Positions 36,182 to 47,580 of a stretch of 64,000 nucleotides of DNA are shown piece after piece. Position 1 is the first letter of the stretch. Each line of letters opens with the position of its first letter. Below the pieces are notes generated by a model that had not been told where the DNA came from, did no database searches, and saw only the letters and a list, made by a program, of their open reading frames with translations. Position numbers and translations under genes: made by a program. Source of the DNA: Stercorarius parasiticus (Eukaryota; Chordata; Aves; Charadriiformes; Stercorariidae); contig VWZL01000820.1 in assembly GCA_013396915.1 (NCBI GenBank), positions 200,684-264,683 on the forward strand, written 5' to 3'.

Positions 36182-39100
36182 GTGACCCAGGTGAACTCTG
36201 AGGCTCAGAGCTCACTGAAAACTGATCAGGCCTCTGTTTAGTTTAACAGGCCCTTTTCAGTGACAAGTGAAGGGTTCAACAAATGCACAAAACAGATATA
36301 TATTAGTTGAAAAACTAATGGCTTTTAAAAGAATGTTTGACAATTGTTTAGGGCTGTCTGTAGATCCATTATACTGACAAACGACCAACGTGGTCTCCAC
36401 CAAACTGGAGATGGCCAGCGAGAAAGCGACCTCTGTTTTTATTTTTTTCCTCTTCCGCTTCCCCGCACGCTCCCCATCTCGTTGGTGGCTTCATAAGAGC
36501 CACATGTGCTGTGGTGGTCAGGAAGACTTAAAGAAGGCAGCAAAGGGTACCTGTGCAGCTTATATTTAACCTTGCAATCAAACTGGAATTAAGCAAGACT
36601 GCAGATGCCCCCGGTGACCTGTTATTGACCTCCTGAACTTCTCAGTTAGGGTCAGTTGGGGCCCAGAATAGGAGGTCAAAAGCTGGTCAGTGCTCTTCAG
36701 CTCCGGCATGTTGAATAGAGAGACTTTATTGCGGTGATTTATGCAATTTGCACAGACAGGTTAAGGAGACCTTAAAACATGCCACAGTGCTCACTTACAC
36801 TGGGTACACCATCCACTTGGAAAATAAATTCCGATTGTCCATATGAAATCTCTTGTGGATACGCCTTGAAGTATTTTACCCTCTGTACTCTAAAGATTCA
36901 TTCTCACACTCGACCCCTGAACGTGACAAGGTTAGTGTTTCCAGATTTATTTAAACAATACGAACGCACCAAACGAAGCACTTTACAAAGCTGATTAATT
37001 GCAAAGGCAGAATAACAATCAGTAATGAATTATTTTTGGTGGGGAGGAGCAGCTAAACTCCTGGAAAAGTTAATCTCTTAAATCAGTCGCAGTGGCAATT
37101 TGAACACAGTGAAGACCCATTTCTAACCAATCCACACATATCAAAGTTTGGTGTTTCCTTCTCAGTTTTTACATACCTTCTCTGACGTACCAGAAATTCT
37201 GGAGTTGATGGGAAACTGTCAGATCAATTATAAAGAAGACCTAAAGAAAATTAAGAGCTCTTGCACTTTGTAATCAACCCCCCTTGTCTTTTTTCCTTTT
37301 TTTCTTGTTGAAGCTTAATATAGATTAAATTAATCTTAGCTTCCTCACCCAAAGTGGCTTCAATGTCTGTGCTACCTGCTGCTCAAGCTCTAGGTCTTTC
37401 TTAGGCAGAAATTGCCAGTGGTGATGTGGATCTTCTGACAGACTCATCTCCGACCACCAGACTTGTTTTCACTTGTGATCAAAGCAAGAAATTGAACCCC
37501 GGTCATCGAAGGTGAAAGGGTAGGGCATTTCTAAAACCTTTTAATGCTACCTCTTCTTCGTTGTAGTAGTTCATAATTCTTTGGTGTGTGTTACCCTGAT
37601 TTAATATGTCTAATTTAACAAGATATTAGTCCGTAATAGGGTATAATTGCATTTGATATAATGAAGGGGAAGCAAATTTGCCAAGCTTTACTGAAAAAAT
37701 GGCTTTAGCAAAGGTGTAGCTACTCATTTTCATAAGTATTTTAAGGATGCAGTTTTAATAAGCATATTCTGTGCCCTAAATTATATTTACATGAAGAGCA
37801 AGAATGGCTGAGCAAGAACTGTATGAATCTGCCAGGTAAGTGCACCGTTATTAATAAATATATTTATAACCAGCTACAGAACAGAGCAGCCCCTGTGGTT
37901 AAATAATAATTTGTTTTTAAAAGTACTTATACATATTATTTAAAGTGATAGACTAGTCTGTCATAGGCATAATGCATATTTTTAAGGCTGCCAAAATGCG
38001 TATTTATCTGAAAGCCTGGAACAGATCCAAAAGACACTTCTCGAGTCAGTAACACACATCGCAACCTCTGATAGAAGTATCTTTCCCTTGTAATGAAGTA
38101 TAGGGGAAGCTATCATCTCCTTGCTTATTTCTTTTAACTCAGAGATTAACGTACACCGTGCCGACCACTGATTTACACGTAGAAGGGTCTGCAAACAAGT
38201 AACAGGAGTAGAATATGATCTCTCACCGATCTGCAGAGCTAGTGCTGACAGCTGTGGTCTTGTTTTAGCCTGCTGCGTGTGCTTACTTAAAAGCAAGGCA
38301 GACAGTCTTCCCAAAGCGCAGAAGGGTGTTATTTTTACCGTAAGTTTCCACAGATCACCCTAAACTTGCCTCAGACTGAAGAGCAGAAGTTGACCACGTG
38401 TACCGTTATTGATCAATTGGCATTTTTAAGGGCATGGTCATGAGTCAACTGGTGGTTTCATGCTTTGCTTTACACCGTTTAACAGCGAGTGATTGCTGAC
38501 TGGGATCCTGAATGGTTACAAAACTACCACAAAATAGATGCTGAGAATAAAGAGGTAGTAAGTGAGAGACCTCACACCCCACATCTTTGGTTATATTATA
38601 CAGTAGGAGTATAATACAGGATAAAGTACAGAGAATAGTAATTCTATTACATTTTTTGTGAAAAGGTTTCTTTCCAGTATTCCACCCACCCAAATTCCCA
38701 CTGCTTTTCCATCCTATTCTCAGCCTTCTGAAGTGGTCAGCTGCTAGAAGACCCCGTTGTCTATGTCTCATGATCCAAAGCTATAGCTGTTGGTTTATCA
38801 TTGTGGCTCTCATGTGGGAAGTCTACCCCAAATTCCTAAAGAATCTGTGACGGAAACCTATGAAAAGAGAATCTCATTTCCAAGCAGGTTTAAATTTGTG
38901 TAGGGATTTTTGCAAACTAAGAAAGGTTGAAACCCACCAGTATGAGAGCAAAAGATTTTCGGAGGTTCAGTTCAGGGAAAGCTTCAAAGTTAATTTGAAT
39001 CCTATCCAAGTTTTATCTAAAACTTGAGCTCGATTTCTCACAGGAACACACTCTTTCAATGTATTTCTGAAGTTTGACTCCGGATAGAATTGCAAATACT

Positions 39101-42100
39101 GCAATAATGCTGGATAATTCTTTGCGCATTGATAGTTATGCAAAGCAGAGCAATCCCAAAAGGAAAAACAAAACCTTCCCCGAACGCTCCAAAATATTTT
39201 GTTTGTGATGGGTACAATGCACAAGTTTCTATCAACTTTTTTATTTTCTAAGTATAAATAATATTCTAGATCAGCACTGAGAATAGTGAGAAGAGACAAT
39301 CTTACAGCCGTAAGAGGCAAGCTTGTTTTGGAAAATATATGAAATTTAAACAGCAGTGTTTTAGGAAGAGTTCTGTGTCTTAAACTAATATGATGCTGAT
39401 GAAGAAAGAAGTACTTTTGATGCCAGCTGTTCAATTTTGGATCAATATACTTTTTAAATTACCAAAAAATTATATGACTTGGAAAGTGACAATATGAAAT
39501 ATAACTACAGCTTCAGTGTGGAGACCCTGTTTCTAAACAATTGGAAAGATGAATAGAGTCACAGGTTAGATATAAATAATTTTCCGTTCTTGTGTTGCAG
39601 CAGCCTTTCCAGGTGAAGTTCATGAATTTTGATGCGCCTTATCACAAAAGCCTTTTGACTCTTACCAATTGTAGCACAGATGAGGAAAACCTCAGACAGC
39701 CCTAAAGTTCAGGCTGGGAAGGGTCTGCCCTTACTCTAACGCACCGAGCTGAGTCTTGGTGCACCCGAGGTCTGAGCTGGTAAAAAGCGAATGAAAAGTT
39801 GGATGGATGTGTCATGATACTTAAACACTTGTATGTAAAATAAAATAAAAACGGTTATCAACCGACAGGATTTGGTCCAAATGGCAATTTTCAGCCCAAG
39901 AACAGATCAAGACTAAGCCTGCATATGGATGAAGTAGGTCCAAAGTTAAGGTTAATCTGGTTATTAATGATACAGCATTAATGCTGTGTCATAGAAACAT
40001 ATAGCATGTCTTTCATCTTTGTGTGAGGAAAGGGCAAGATCAAAAGGATTTTGGCACTTAATGTTCACCCAAGTGCAACATTCAGACTTCAAGTACCTGG
40101 TGCCTAACCCTGAAAACGAAAATGTACATGAAGTTCCCTTTTTGGATTTATCTGCATACTCTACAAAGAAACCCCAAACTTGACTTACTGACATGTTTTG
40201 TCACCTTTGACAACACACCATAAAGACAGGCTGTTGAGTATTTTCTTTATACTTTCTTTTACTTTGAAAAGCAAATTCTCAGCCTGCAGACTGCAAGTGG
40301 TTTGGGCTTCTGGGTGTTCAGCACTCTGTACACACCGACAAGAAAAGCTTAGCATTTTCAGTCAATTTTGTGATCACATTACTCAGTCTGGCATTCAAAT
40401 AGAGTCAGCTTTCCTGTCCTTTCCCAAGAAACTTGGAAATGGACTTATTCTTCATCGTCTTACACAATGAAGACTATTTATTATATTTGATTCCCTATAT
40501 CAATATCTTAAATGTTTCATTACCATGCCAGGATTAGAGAGTTACTCAGACTGATGAGCACTGAGGAATCCTAAAACTCTGGCAATGTGAAACATGTTCT
40601 TGAGTGGCTTCTATAGGAGGAAGCTCTAAATAACTAGGTTTGTAGCTAGGCTTTACATTTTAATGTGAAGGCAGGTGGCTTCTTAGCTTTATCTTCTGGG
40701 AATACGCTGTGGAACAGACAAACATTGACTTTTGGCTTTGTGGCTTGCAAAGTCATCTCAAGGACTTTGTATGGCATGGCTTTACCTTCCCATAAATAAA
40801 GAAATCTATAACCTCAAACTCAGGTATTTAGCTTATTTTCACGAGGCTAATTGTAACTTGTATTCAAAAGAGCCTCATGAGAAGTCAGGTTAGAAACAAA
40901 AATACTATCTGCTTTTAAGCAGAGCATGAAACCCCGTCTAAGGTCAAAACTGAGGTCATAAAGAGGATAATATGGGTTTAGCATGCAGTGCAGCTGCTGT
41001 ATGCTGTATTTAGCCTGCGAATAAAAAAGGAGCTTTTGTTTCCACTACTGTTACTCCCTGCATCTTTCTAAGTCATGTCTTCCCTCCGCTAACAGTTAAC
41101 TTCAACATGCATATGTGTGGCAGTCAGCTATTTGCTTTAAAACGTCTGATTTCAGAAATAAAGCAAACCGTCACGATACAAGTTTAATAGACTGCATCTG
41201 TCTTGAAAAAAAAATGTGTTTATGAAGGCAAATGCTCCTACAGTGGCAAAATAATTTTTTTTTGGTGGAAGAAATCAGTGACTCCCGTCATCTAGTGGAA
41301 CGGCATTCAATTCTGCTACAGAGGAGGAAATGACCACAGACCAAGTTCTGACTGACTTATATTAGGACAGGGGATCTAAGGAAACAAGCATGGTTTGTAA
41401 GGAGTTAAATCCAGAAGAAATCAAATAAATAACCCCTCCTCAGTGCTATATCCCTCTCCCACTCCACAGTGACCAAGTGGAGAACACGACAGTCAAGGTT
41501 TTTTTGCAGTGAACACCAGGAAAAAGTTGGAAAAGGCACATTCCAGAGATGAATGGAGAGGACTGCACAGATTTAATCCACTAAACAGAACCATGGAAAA
41601 AAATCTAATTCCATTATTCAGAGGCTGCTGAGTGTATTTTACCTTAGGGAAACGTACTTCTACTCATTTTCAGTAACTCTATAGTCCATTTCAGCCTCTA
41701 TGCTTGAAAATTAACAGCACGTTAACAGGACTATTGCCTGTACTTGTGGAACTGTCTGTTTAGGATTAGGCCATTAAATATTGATGGAGATAATTGTTCC
41801 TGCACTTGAACAGCAGAAGGATAGAACTGAAAGTAGTTTAACTGGCATTTGCATTTATGCTTGGTAAACAGAGCTGGGTTTGAAAGCGCTGAACATCCAG
41901 TATTGCCTTCTGCACAGTTCACATTCCAAAGCACCACTGATCACAAAGATCAGTTTGATAAAATGTTGTAGCAAAGGTTAAATCAAACCATTTCAGCAGT
42001 AATTCATCACATCTAAATAAATAAATGCAGCAGCAATACATAATAAAATACATCTAATTGTCCTTTGGTAATTATATTTTCTTTTTTGAAGGCTCCTCAG

Positions 42101-42391
42101 TCACAATTTCTCATGATTCCCATTTTAAGCGTCACCTTTTGTCTGCACGTACTTTTCAAATTGTATTTAGCTTGAACAACAAGGTTTTCAGAGCCAGCTA
42201 CGCACTGGAGGAGAGCTGGCTTTCCATTTCTTGTATGTTTCCCATTAATTTCACTTTTTAACCTTTGTTCCTGAATCAGAAAGTTTGTGAATTACTCTGT
42301 GTGATATACATCACCCAGGAGGAAATAGTTTCCTCACACCCAGTTTTCTACTTCATTAGGTAAGACAATTTATCATGCCACCGGTCGATCA
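36182..42391. other. AT-rich unique sequence, no gene seen
   Basis: Frames close often. The longest opening, 155 codons on the minus strand at 38967-39434, has no domain and an AT-driven composition. No tRNA, rRNA or known repeat was recognised. Confidence 0.6.
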
Positions 42392-42409
42392 GATAAGGAG
42401 GACCTTATC
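42392..42409. promoter_or_regulatory. palindromic GATA site
   Basis: GATAAGG (42392-42398) and its complement CCTTATC (42403-42409) face each other across four bases. Palindromic GATA sites are bound with high affinity by GATA factors. Function here is inference. Confidence 0.3.
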
Positions 42410-43669
42410 CTGTGATCATAGAGTCCCCTGCATCATTTTATTCAGAGTTACTCTAAATAAACTCAGTATGAGCTTTTTGCAAACGTGATGTGGCCAAGAC
42501 GCATCAAGGTGGAAAGACTGACAGTTCAGCTCAAGAAGACCATTTCAGTGAAGCGCACAGCGCATCTTGAGGGAAGGCTGTCCTCACGGGGCGATGTTCA
42601 AGGTGCATTAAAGAAATGAAGGGAGCGGATGCTTTCTCCGCAAGTGGCTGTATGCCTGACGTTCTTTGTGACTTGTAGAGGTGAGTGATGCATAAAAAAG
42701 CGTTCAATTCAATAATGTGAATTACCTCTGGCTTGATAAACGACTGCTAAAAACTCTGTGCTTCTCTCTCTGGGAACTACACTTACTTGAACGCGAACAA
42801 AGTGTCTGGAAGTTATATCAAATTAAAAAACGTGCTGTGGCTGTTAACGAAGGGCCTCCTGCACTGGCTCTGAATATGATGCCCATATATCAAAGACCTC
42901 TGACATTGCCTGCCACTCGATCTGGACACAGGAAATACGGGATTCCAGGCAGATGAGAGCTGAAACTGAAGCTCCAAAACCCTTCCTTGTGCAAGTGATT
43001 AGGCGCAGCTGTTTCGCTTCACATTTCGGAGCACTTGAACTCTGCAATCTGCCACATTTTTACAGGACTGCATGTGCAGAGGGTAAAAAAAGGTATCATG
43101 CCCTGGCTAGACAACAGATGTAGGGATAAAGAAATGTCTCCATTAAGCGAAAGAATATATGAAAAAAACAGTTGAAAAAAGCACAAATTGAGAGGCAAGA
43201 GGAAGAAATTAAAGGAAGGCTATCAGAACAAGTAGAGGAAAGAAATCTGTTTTCCCTGGATAAAAGGGGTTAAATCTGCAAAGATTTTCATCAAACGTTA
43301 CAAAACCAACATTATCAGTCTTTAAAAACATCTTCACCTTTCTAAATCTGCTCAAAAGTATAAAATTTTCAGGTATAAAGACTAGGGTTTCTAGGAACTC
43401 AAATGCACCTCTACATTTGCCCAAATACTGCTCAACAATATTTGAGGATGAAAACTCCTTCAGCTCAGATCAACAATACATAAATACTGGGCTACATAGA
43501 AAAAATTATATGAAAAAGCCAAACCTAACACTTTCACAAATTCTTTTGGTGCTCCTAATTTTCCTGCTCTAGGTTTGTATGGTAAAAAGACCACAAAATC
43601 ATGAGTTTTTGCCAGAGAAGCCTCTTCTATAAATTGATGAAACCTTTTTATTCTAAATTTTTTTTCAAA
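42410..43669. other. unique sequence, no gene seen
   Basis: Short ORFs only, with no recognisable exon or repeat. Confidence 0.6.
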
Positions 43670-43765
43670 TAGCCATTTAAAGCCTGATCCTACTGCCCAG
43701 AAGCCTATGGGGCACTTCCCCATTGACTCCAATGAGACCAGGATTGGTGCTCTCAGTGCCATCTT
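43670..43765. repeat. fossil amniote interspersed repeat
   Basis: The words AGCCTGATCCT and CCCATTGACTCCAATGAGAC follow the pattern of an ancient sauropsid/amniote repeat containing 'CATTGACTTCAATGG' flanked by 'CTGATC' words. The family name is uncertain; it may be the 3' end of an L3/CR1-type element. The 150-codon minus-strand ORF at 43460-43912 runs across it and is best read as chance. Confidence 0.45.
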
Positions 43766-45000
43766 CTTATTGAAGCTACAGGAGAACTGATGGCAGTAGA
43801 ACTTTTTCAAAAATGTATTAAATGAGAAAGCAACTGACATGTTCAGTGCAGGAAAATAGCAATTCAATATAAAGAGTCTGAAGTACAATAAGGAAAATAC
43901 ATACATGTGCAATCATACATATAAAAGAAAGCTGTATGAAAGATTTAAAGAAAGGTTTACTGTCTCTGCTGTCCATCAGCAGAGCTTTATTCAGGAAGTA
44001 AAACCTCTCTGGGTTCTTTCTCGTGCCTTTTTATGACAAAGGTGTTTGAGTAGAGGTGCTTCTCTGATCACTGTGCCGTACAAAGAAAATTTTATGGGAA
44101 AAATCAAACTGTCCTGGGTGTCCTGAGCAAGAGTCATTTCTCAACGCAGAAGGCCCTGACTCCTGGGCCAGCGAGCTGTCAGGGAAACGGCCAGTCTTCA
44201 ACAAAGGAGGTGAATCCCCTCCATCACAAGAGGCGCAGGGTGGCCAGAAAGAGGGTTTATTTTAGTGAACTTCCCATTTGCAGAAAAGCTTCGCTGGGAA
44301 TTAATACTTGAAAGCTTTATCTTCACTGCTGCAAGAGTGTGAGACTTTTTTCCACACTTCGGGGTAACAGATGTTGTCTGGCCCTGCCTGTGATAGTAAT
44401 AGAGACACTCTCATTTTACCTGAAGTAGGAATTGTGTGTGGAAAAGGACAGATTTCATCTGCTGTGGTTTAAAAGTTGTGGTAACCAAGCCTTCCTTCCA
44501 CTCCCACCTTTCACTCAGTGAAGACAAAGCCCTAAGGGTTTTCTACATCAGAAATTAGAGCTGACCTCTCTTATACATCCTAATAACACACAGATAAGTG
44601 TTTTCTTATGCCCCGACTACATCAAAGTTTCAAAACTGGTTAAAACCCGCTGCTGGTGACGGAAGAAAAACAAAAAGCATGAAGCTGGGGTAGAAGTGAG
44701 GTGAGTAAAGTTCTTGTCTTGTGAAGAAAAGGAGGGTTTTACCTCACTTGTTATTTTGGGGGCTCACCTCGGGGGAAGCAGTTCTAGGAGTCTTTATCAT
44801 ACTTGATACCTTTCTTGAAATTTTAAGTGCTGACATAAAATTAGAGCAACACATCCTCTTGCTAAAAATAAATCATAATCATGACAGGCTAAATAATAAA
44901 CTGAAATCACAACCCAGGAAGACAAAAAGAAAACATTGGAGATTTTTTGATGTTTTTTTTTCCCTGGGTGATCCCCTTGGTTTCAAAACAAACTTGATTT
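43766..45000. other. unique sequence, no gene seen
   Basis: No exon, RNA gene or known repeat was recognised. Confidence 0.6.
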
Positions 45001-45055
45001 GAAGGGAAGGGGAGGGGAAAGAAAAGGGAGGAAGAGGAAGAGGAAGAGGAAGAAG
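45001..45055 (+). repeat. 55-base uninterrupted purine tract
   Basis: Every base from 45001 to 45055 is A or G. It starts with G runs (GGGAAGGGGAGGGG) and ends in a GGAAGA microsatellite. Such homopurine tracts can form triplex (H-DNA) structures, and the G runs nearly meet the quadruplex pattern. Confidence 0.95.
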
Positions 45056-47504
45056 TCAGCAGGTAGGACAGAGCAAAATAAGCTTAGTAATAAGGGAAAT
45101 TGGGTTGTAGGCCAAAAGAGCAGCTGTATAAAATCTATAAAATCAGATAGAGGAGTAACTCTACGCACCATTGAGAAAAAAGCTGAGAAAGAGAGCATTC
45201 AAACTATCCAGAATTGGCAAGAAAAATTAAATTCAGAGCGAGGCACCTGCATTAAATAAAAAGTTACCCTAAAACTGGTAAGCCATTTCAGCAGTTTCAT
45301 ATTTCACCGAAAGTTCTCAGACAGGGTAAGGAGAAGAAATTGTCTTTCTATGAGATACATGATGTTGAGAGAAAAGAGGTGATATACTGACAGCACCAAG
45401 TCAAACATGGTATTGGAAGGAGGTAAAAAATGCTGAAACGTGAACAGCTGATAGAGTGTAAGAAAGAGAAATACAAGGGGGAAGATTTCAACATAAAGAT
45501 GATAACCAAGAGACTTGAAATAGAAACTTTGACCACCATTTAGAAACACACAACAAATACAGAAAACACGTGGGTGGCTGCAGAGACCTCTGCCCATGTG
45601 ACGCTGGAAGTCTGAGCTAGGTCCGTGTCAATTTTCTGAAGGTCTTTGAGGAATGAGAGTTTTTCCACAGCACTGCACATGGCTTTCCTGGAAACGCACT
45701 GTAGAACTTTGACTCATATCTCAAAATATGTAAGAATAGGACAGGAACACGGTAAAGGCTCACAAAATATTTGGAAGAGCACAAAGACGTCTCATCTCTG
45801 CTGGTGTTCATCTTCTCACACACTTTGTGAAATTAGCCATCACCTGAAACCTAGAGGGGGGAATCTCTTAGACAGATATGGAGAATGGTTACTTCCAGAA
45901 AGAGTGAGACAAGGAAACCCTTTAAATAGAGTAAGAGAACATTGTGGAAGCTGTAAAGGAAGTCTGCTCATGGGTAAAAGTGTGGTGAGAAGGCAGTAAG
46001 GAGGCAGATGAATCACGGATGTGAAGTGTTCAGCATCCGGGTGTAGGACGCTCTAAAATGGTGACTCAGGCCCCAGCAGAGCCACGAAATGAGGAGAAGG
46101 CTGTCAGCGCCCTAGGGCTTGTTTAATTTCAGGATTTGTTGTAAAATATCACACTGAAGTTTGCATTCCCACGGAAGGTCTGCAAATCTCAGTGTTGATC
46201 AGGAACAGTCATTTTAACACTTCTACCTCCTGTAATTCAACTGAAAATTGGAGATCCATGAAGACAGAAAAGAGCAGAAGAGTGTGTAAGTCAGAAGCAT
46301 ATGGCCCAGTTTTCTCCAAACATCTCCAATTCGTATTACTTTTGTTACAGTATCTTCCCTTCCTTTCTCTGTTCCCTGTTCCTTTTCTTTGTACCCCTCC
46401 TTTCTCAACTCCTCCTTCCCCCTTTCTAGTATTTATTTTTCCTTATTCTGCCAAAACTCCTTTTTTCCCCCCTCATTTCTAGAAATTTACTGTTTTGTTT
46501 TAGCCTTACATTAGTGTCTCAAAGACACCCTTCTACTTCTGTCTACCTTCCCTACCTCTCCTCTACTGCACTCCCTTCCTTGGTTTCTCTTTCATTTTCT
46601 TTGCTTTTTTCACTATATTCTCCATGCCAGAACTTCAGCAAAAGATCAAAAGGGAAAACCCGGCAACACAAATTAGAGATTTGATGGCAGCCAAGTGTAA
46701 CTAAATAAAAATGCTTTTGCATTAGCCACACTTACTAACACTGTTTAATAGTTGGTGATCTGTAGTTTTTACTAGGTGAACAAGAGGTTGGAAAACATAA
46801 GTAGGCAGAGCAGGCAGCACAGTAAAAACTGCATTTCCTCACACAAGCTTGTCCAGAGCAGCACATCTTTCTTTCTTCTTCGGTATGAACTGAAAGCTTA
46901 AAATAAGTTTATTGTAAAATATATCTTGAGACAGAAGTTACCTAGGTTTGTATTCTCCCTCCCCACCCCCCCAGTGAATATAATCTCATTTTACTCTCTG
47001 TCACTAAAAGGCAGAACTGAGAACGACATTTACTGATTAGAGAATTAGTACTATTCCACACAGTTTGTTTTAAAGGATGCAATCACCCAGATGTTGCTGC
47101 TGTCAGTAGAATCGCAACACTGCGTATGTTCACACTTCAGTATGCATTAAAGGCATAGTTTATAAATGTATGAGATGCATAACACTATGTCTGTATGGAA
47201 ATATTATTCTAGCATACCTTAATTGTATTCAATAATCACAGTTTATAACCTTTTAATTGACTAGTATTTAGTGTTTGGCAATTAAAAGATTGTGACCAAC
47301 CATCCATTGAAGTTAATTATCTGCAGATTGTGCTGGTCACTTTAAGCACTTCTTTTACTGTGTTCAGGACATGGCATTTTTCCAGTTTCTCAATGGGCTA
47401 CATTTAGAAAGAGAACTACAGCAAACCTGTTATCTGTAGTGCGTGTATTAGAGAAGAATAACTCATATGACAGCAATCTTGTTAGAGGCTGTTATGAACA
47501 ACAT
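45056..47504. other. unique sequence with pyrimidine-rich stretch
   Basis: At 46340-46640 the plus strand is strongly pyrimidine-rich (C/T blocks such as CTTCCCTTCCTTTCTCTG), though interrupted. A C-rich run lies at 46959-46973. No gene was recognised; the ORF at 46192-46482 is a product of the pyrimidine bias. Confidence 0.6.
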
Positions 47505-47580
47505 CCACCATGGGCCATATCTTAAGCTGTCAGTGTAGTTACCCTGATTTACACCAGCTGAGGATTAGGACACATGTATG
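47505..47580. repeat. fossil amniote interspersed repeat
   Basis: GGGCCATATCTTAAGCTG followed by TACCCTGATTTACACCAGCT and GAGGATTAGG matches from recollection an old palindromic amniote repeat whose ends read 'GGGCCAGATCCTCAGCTG' and complement. Family not named with confidence. Confidence 0.5.

Noticed and set aside
36970..36990. AGCACTTTACAAAG, a word also found in the fossil SINE at 53.2 kb
   Set aside because: The match is confined to the single word, with none of the other SINE segments nearby.
38967..39434. 155-codon minus-strand ORF, the longest outside CR1 elements and CpG-rich patches
   Set aside because: AT-driven composition rich in leucine, phenylalanine and serine, with no domain and no splice context that I trust. 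An ORF of this length is expected by chance in a window this size.
43460..43912. 150-codon minus-strand ORF
   Set aside because: It runs through a fossil interspersed repeat, has no recognisable domain and is compositionally AT-driven.
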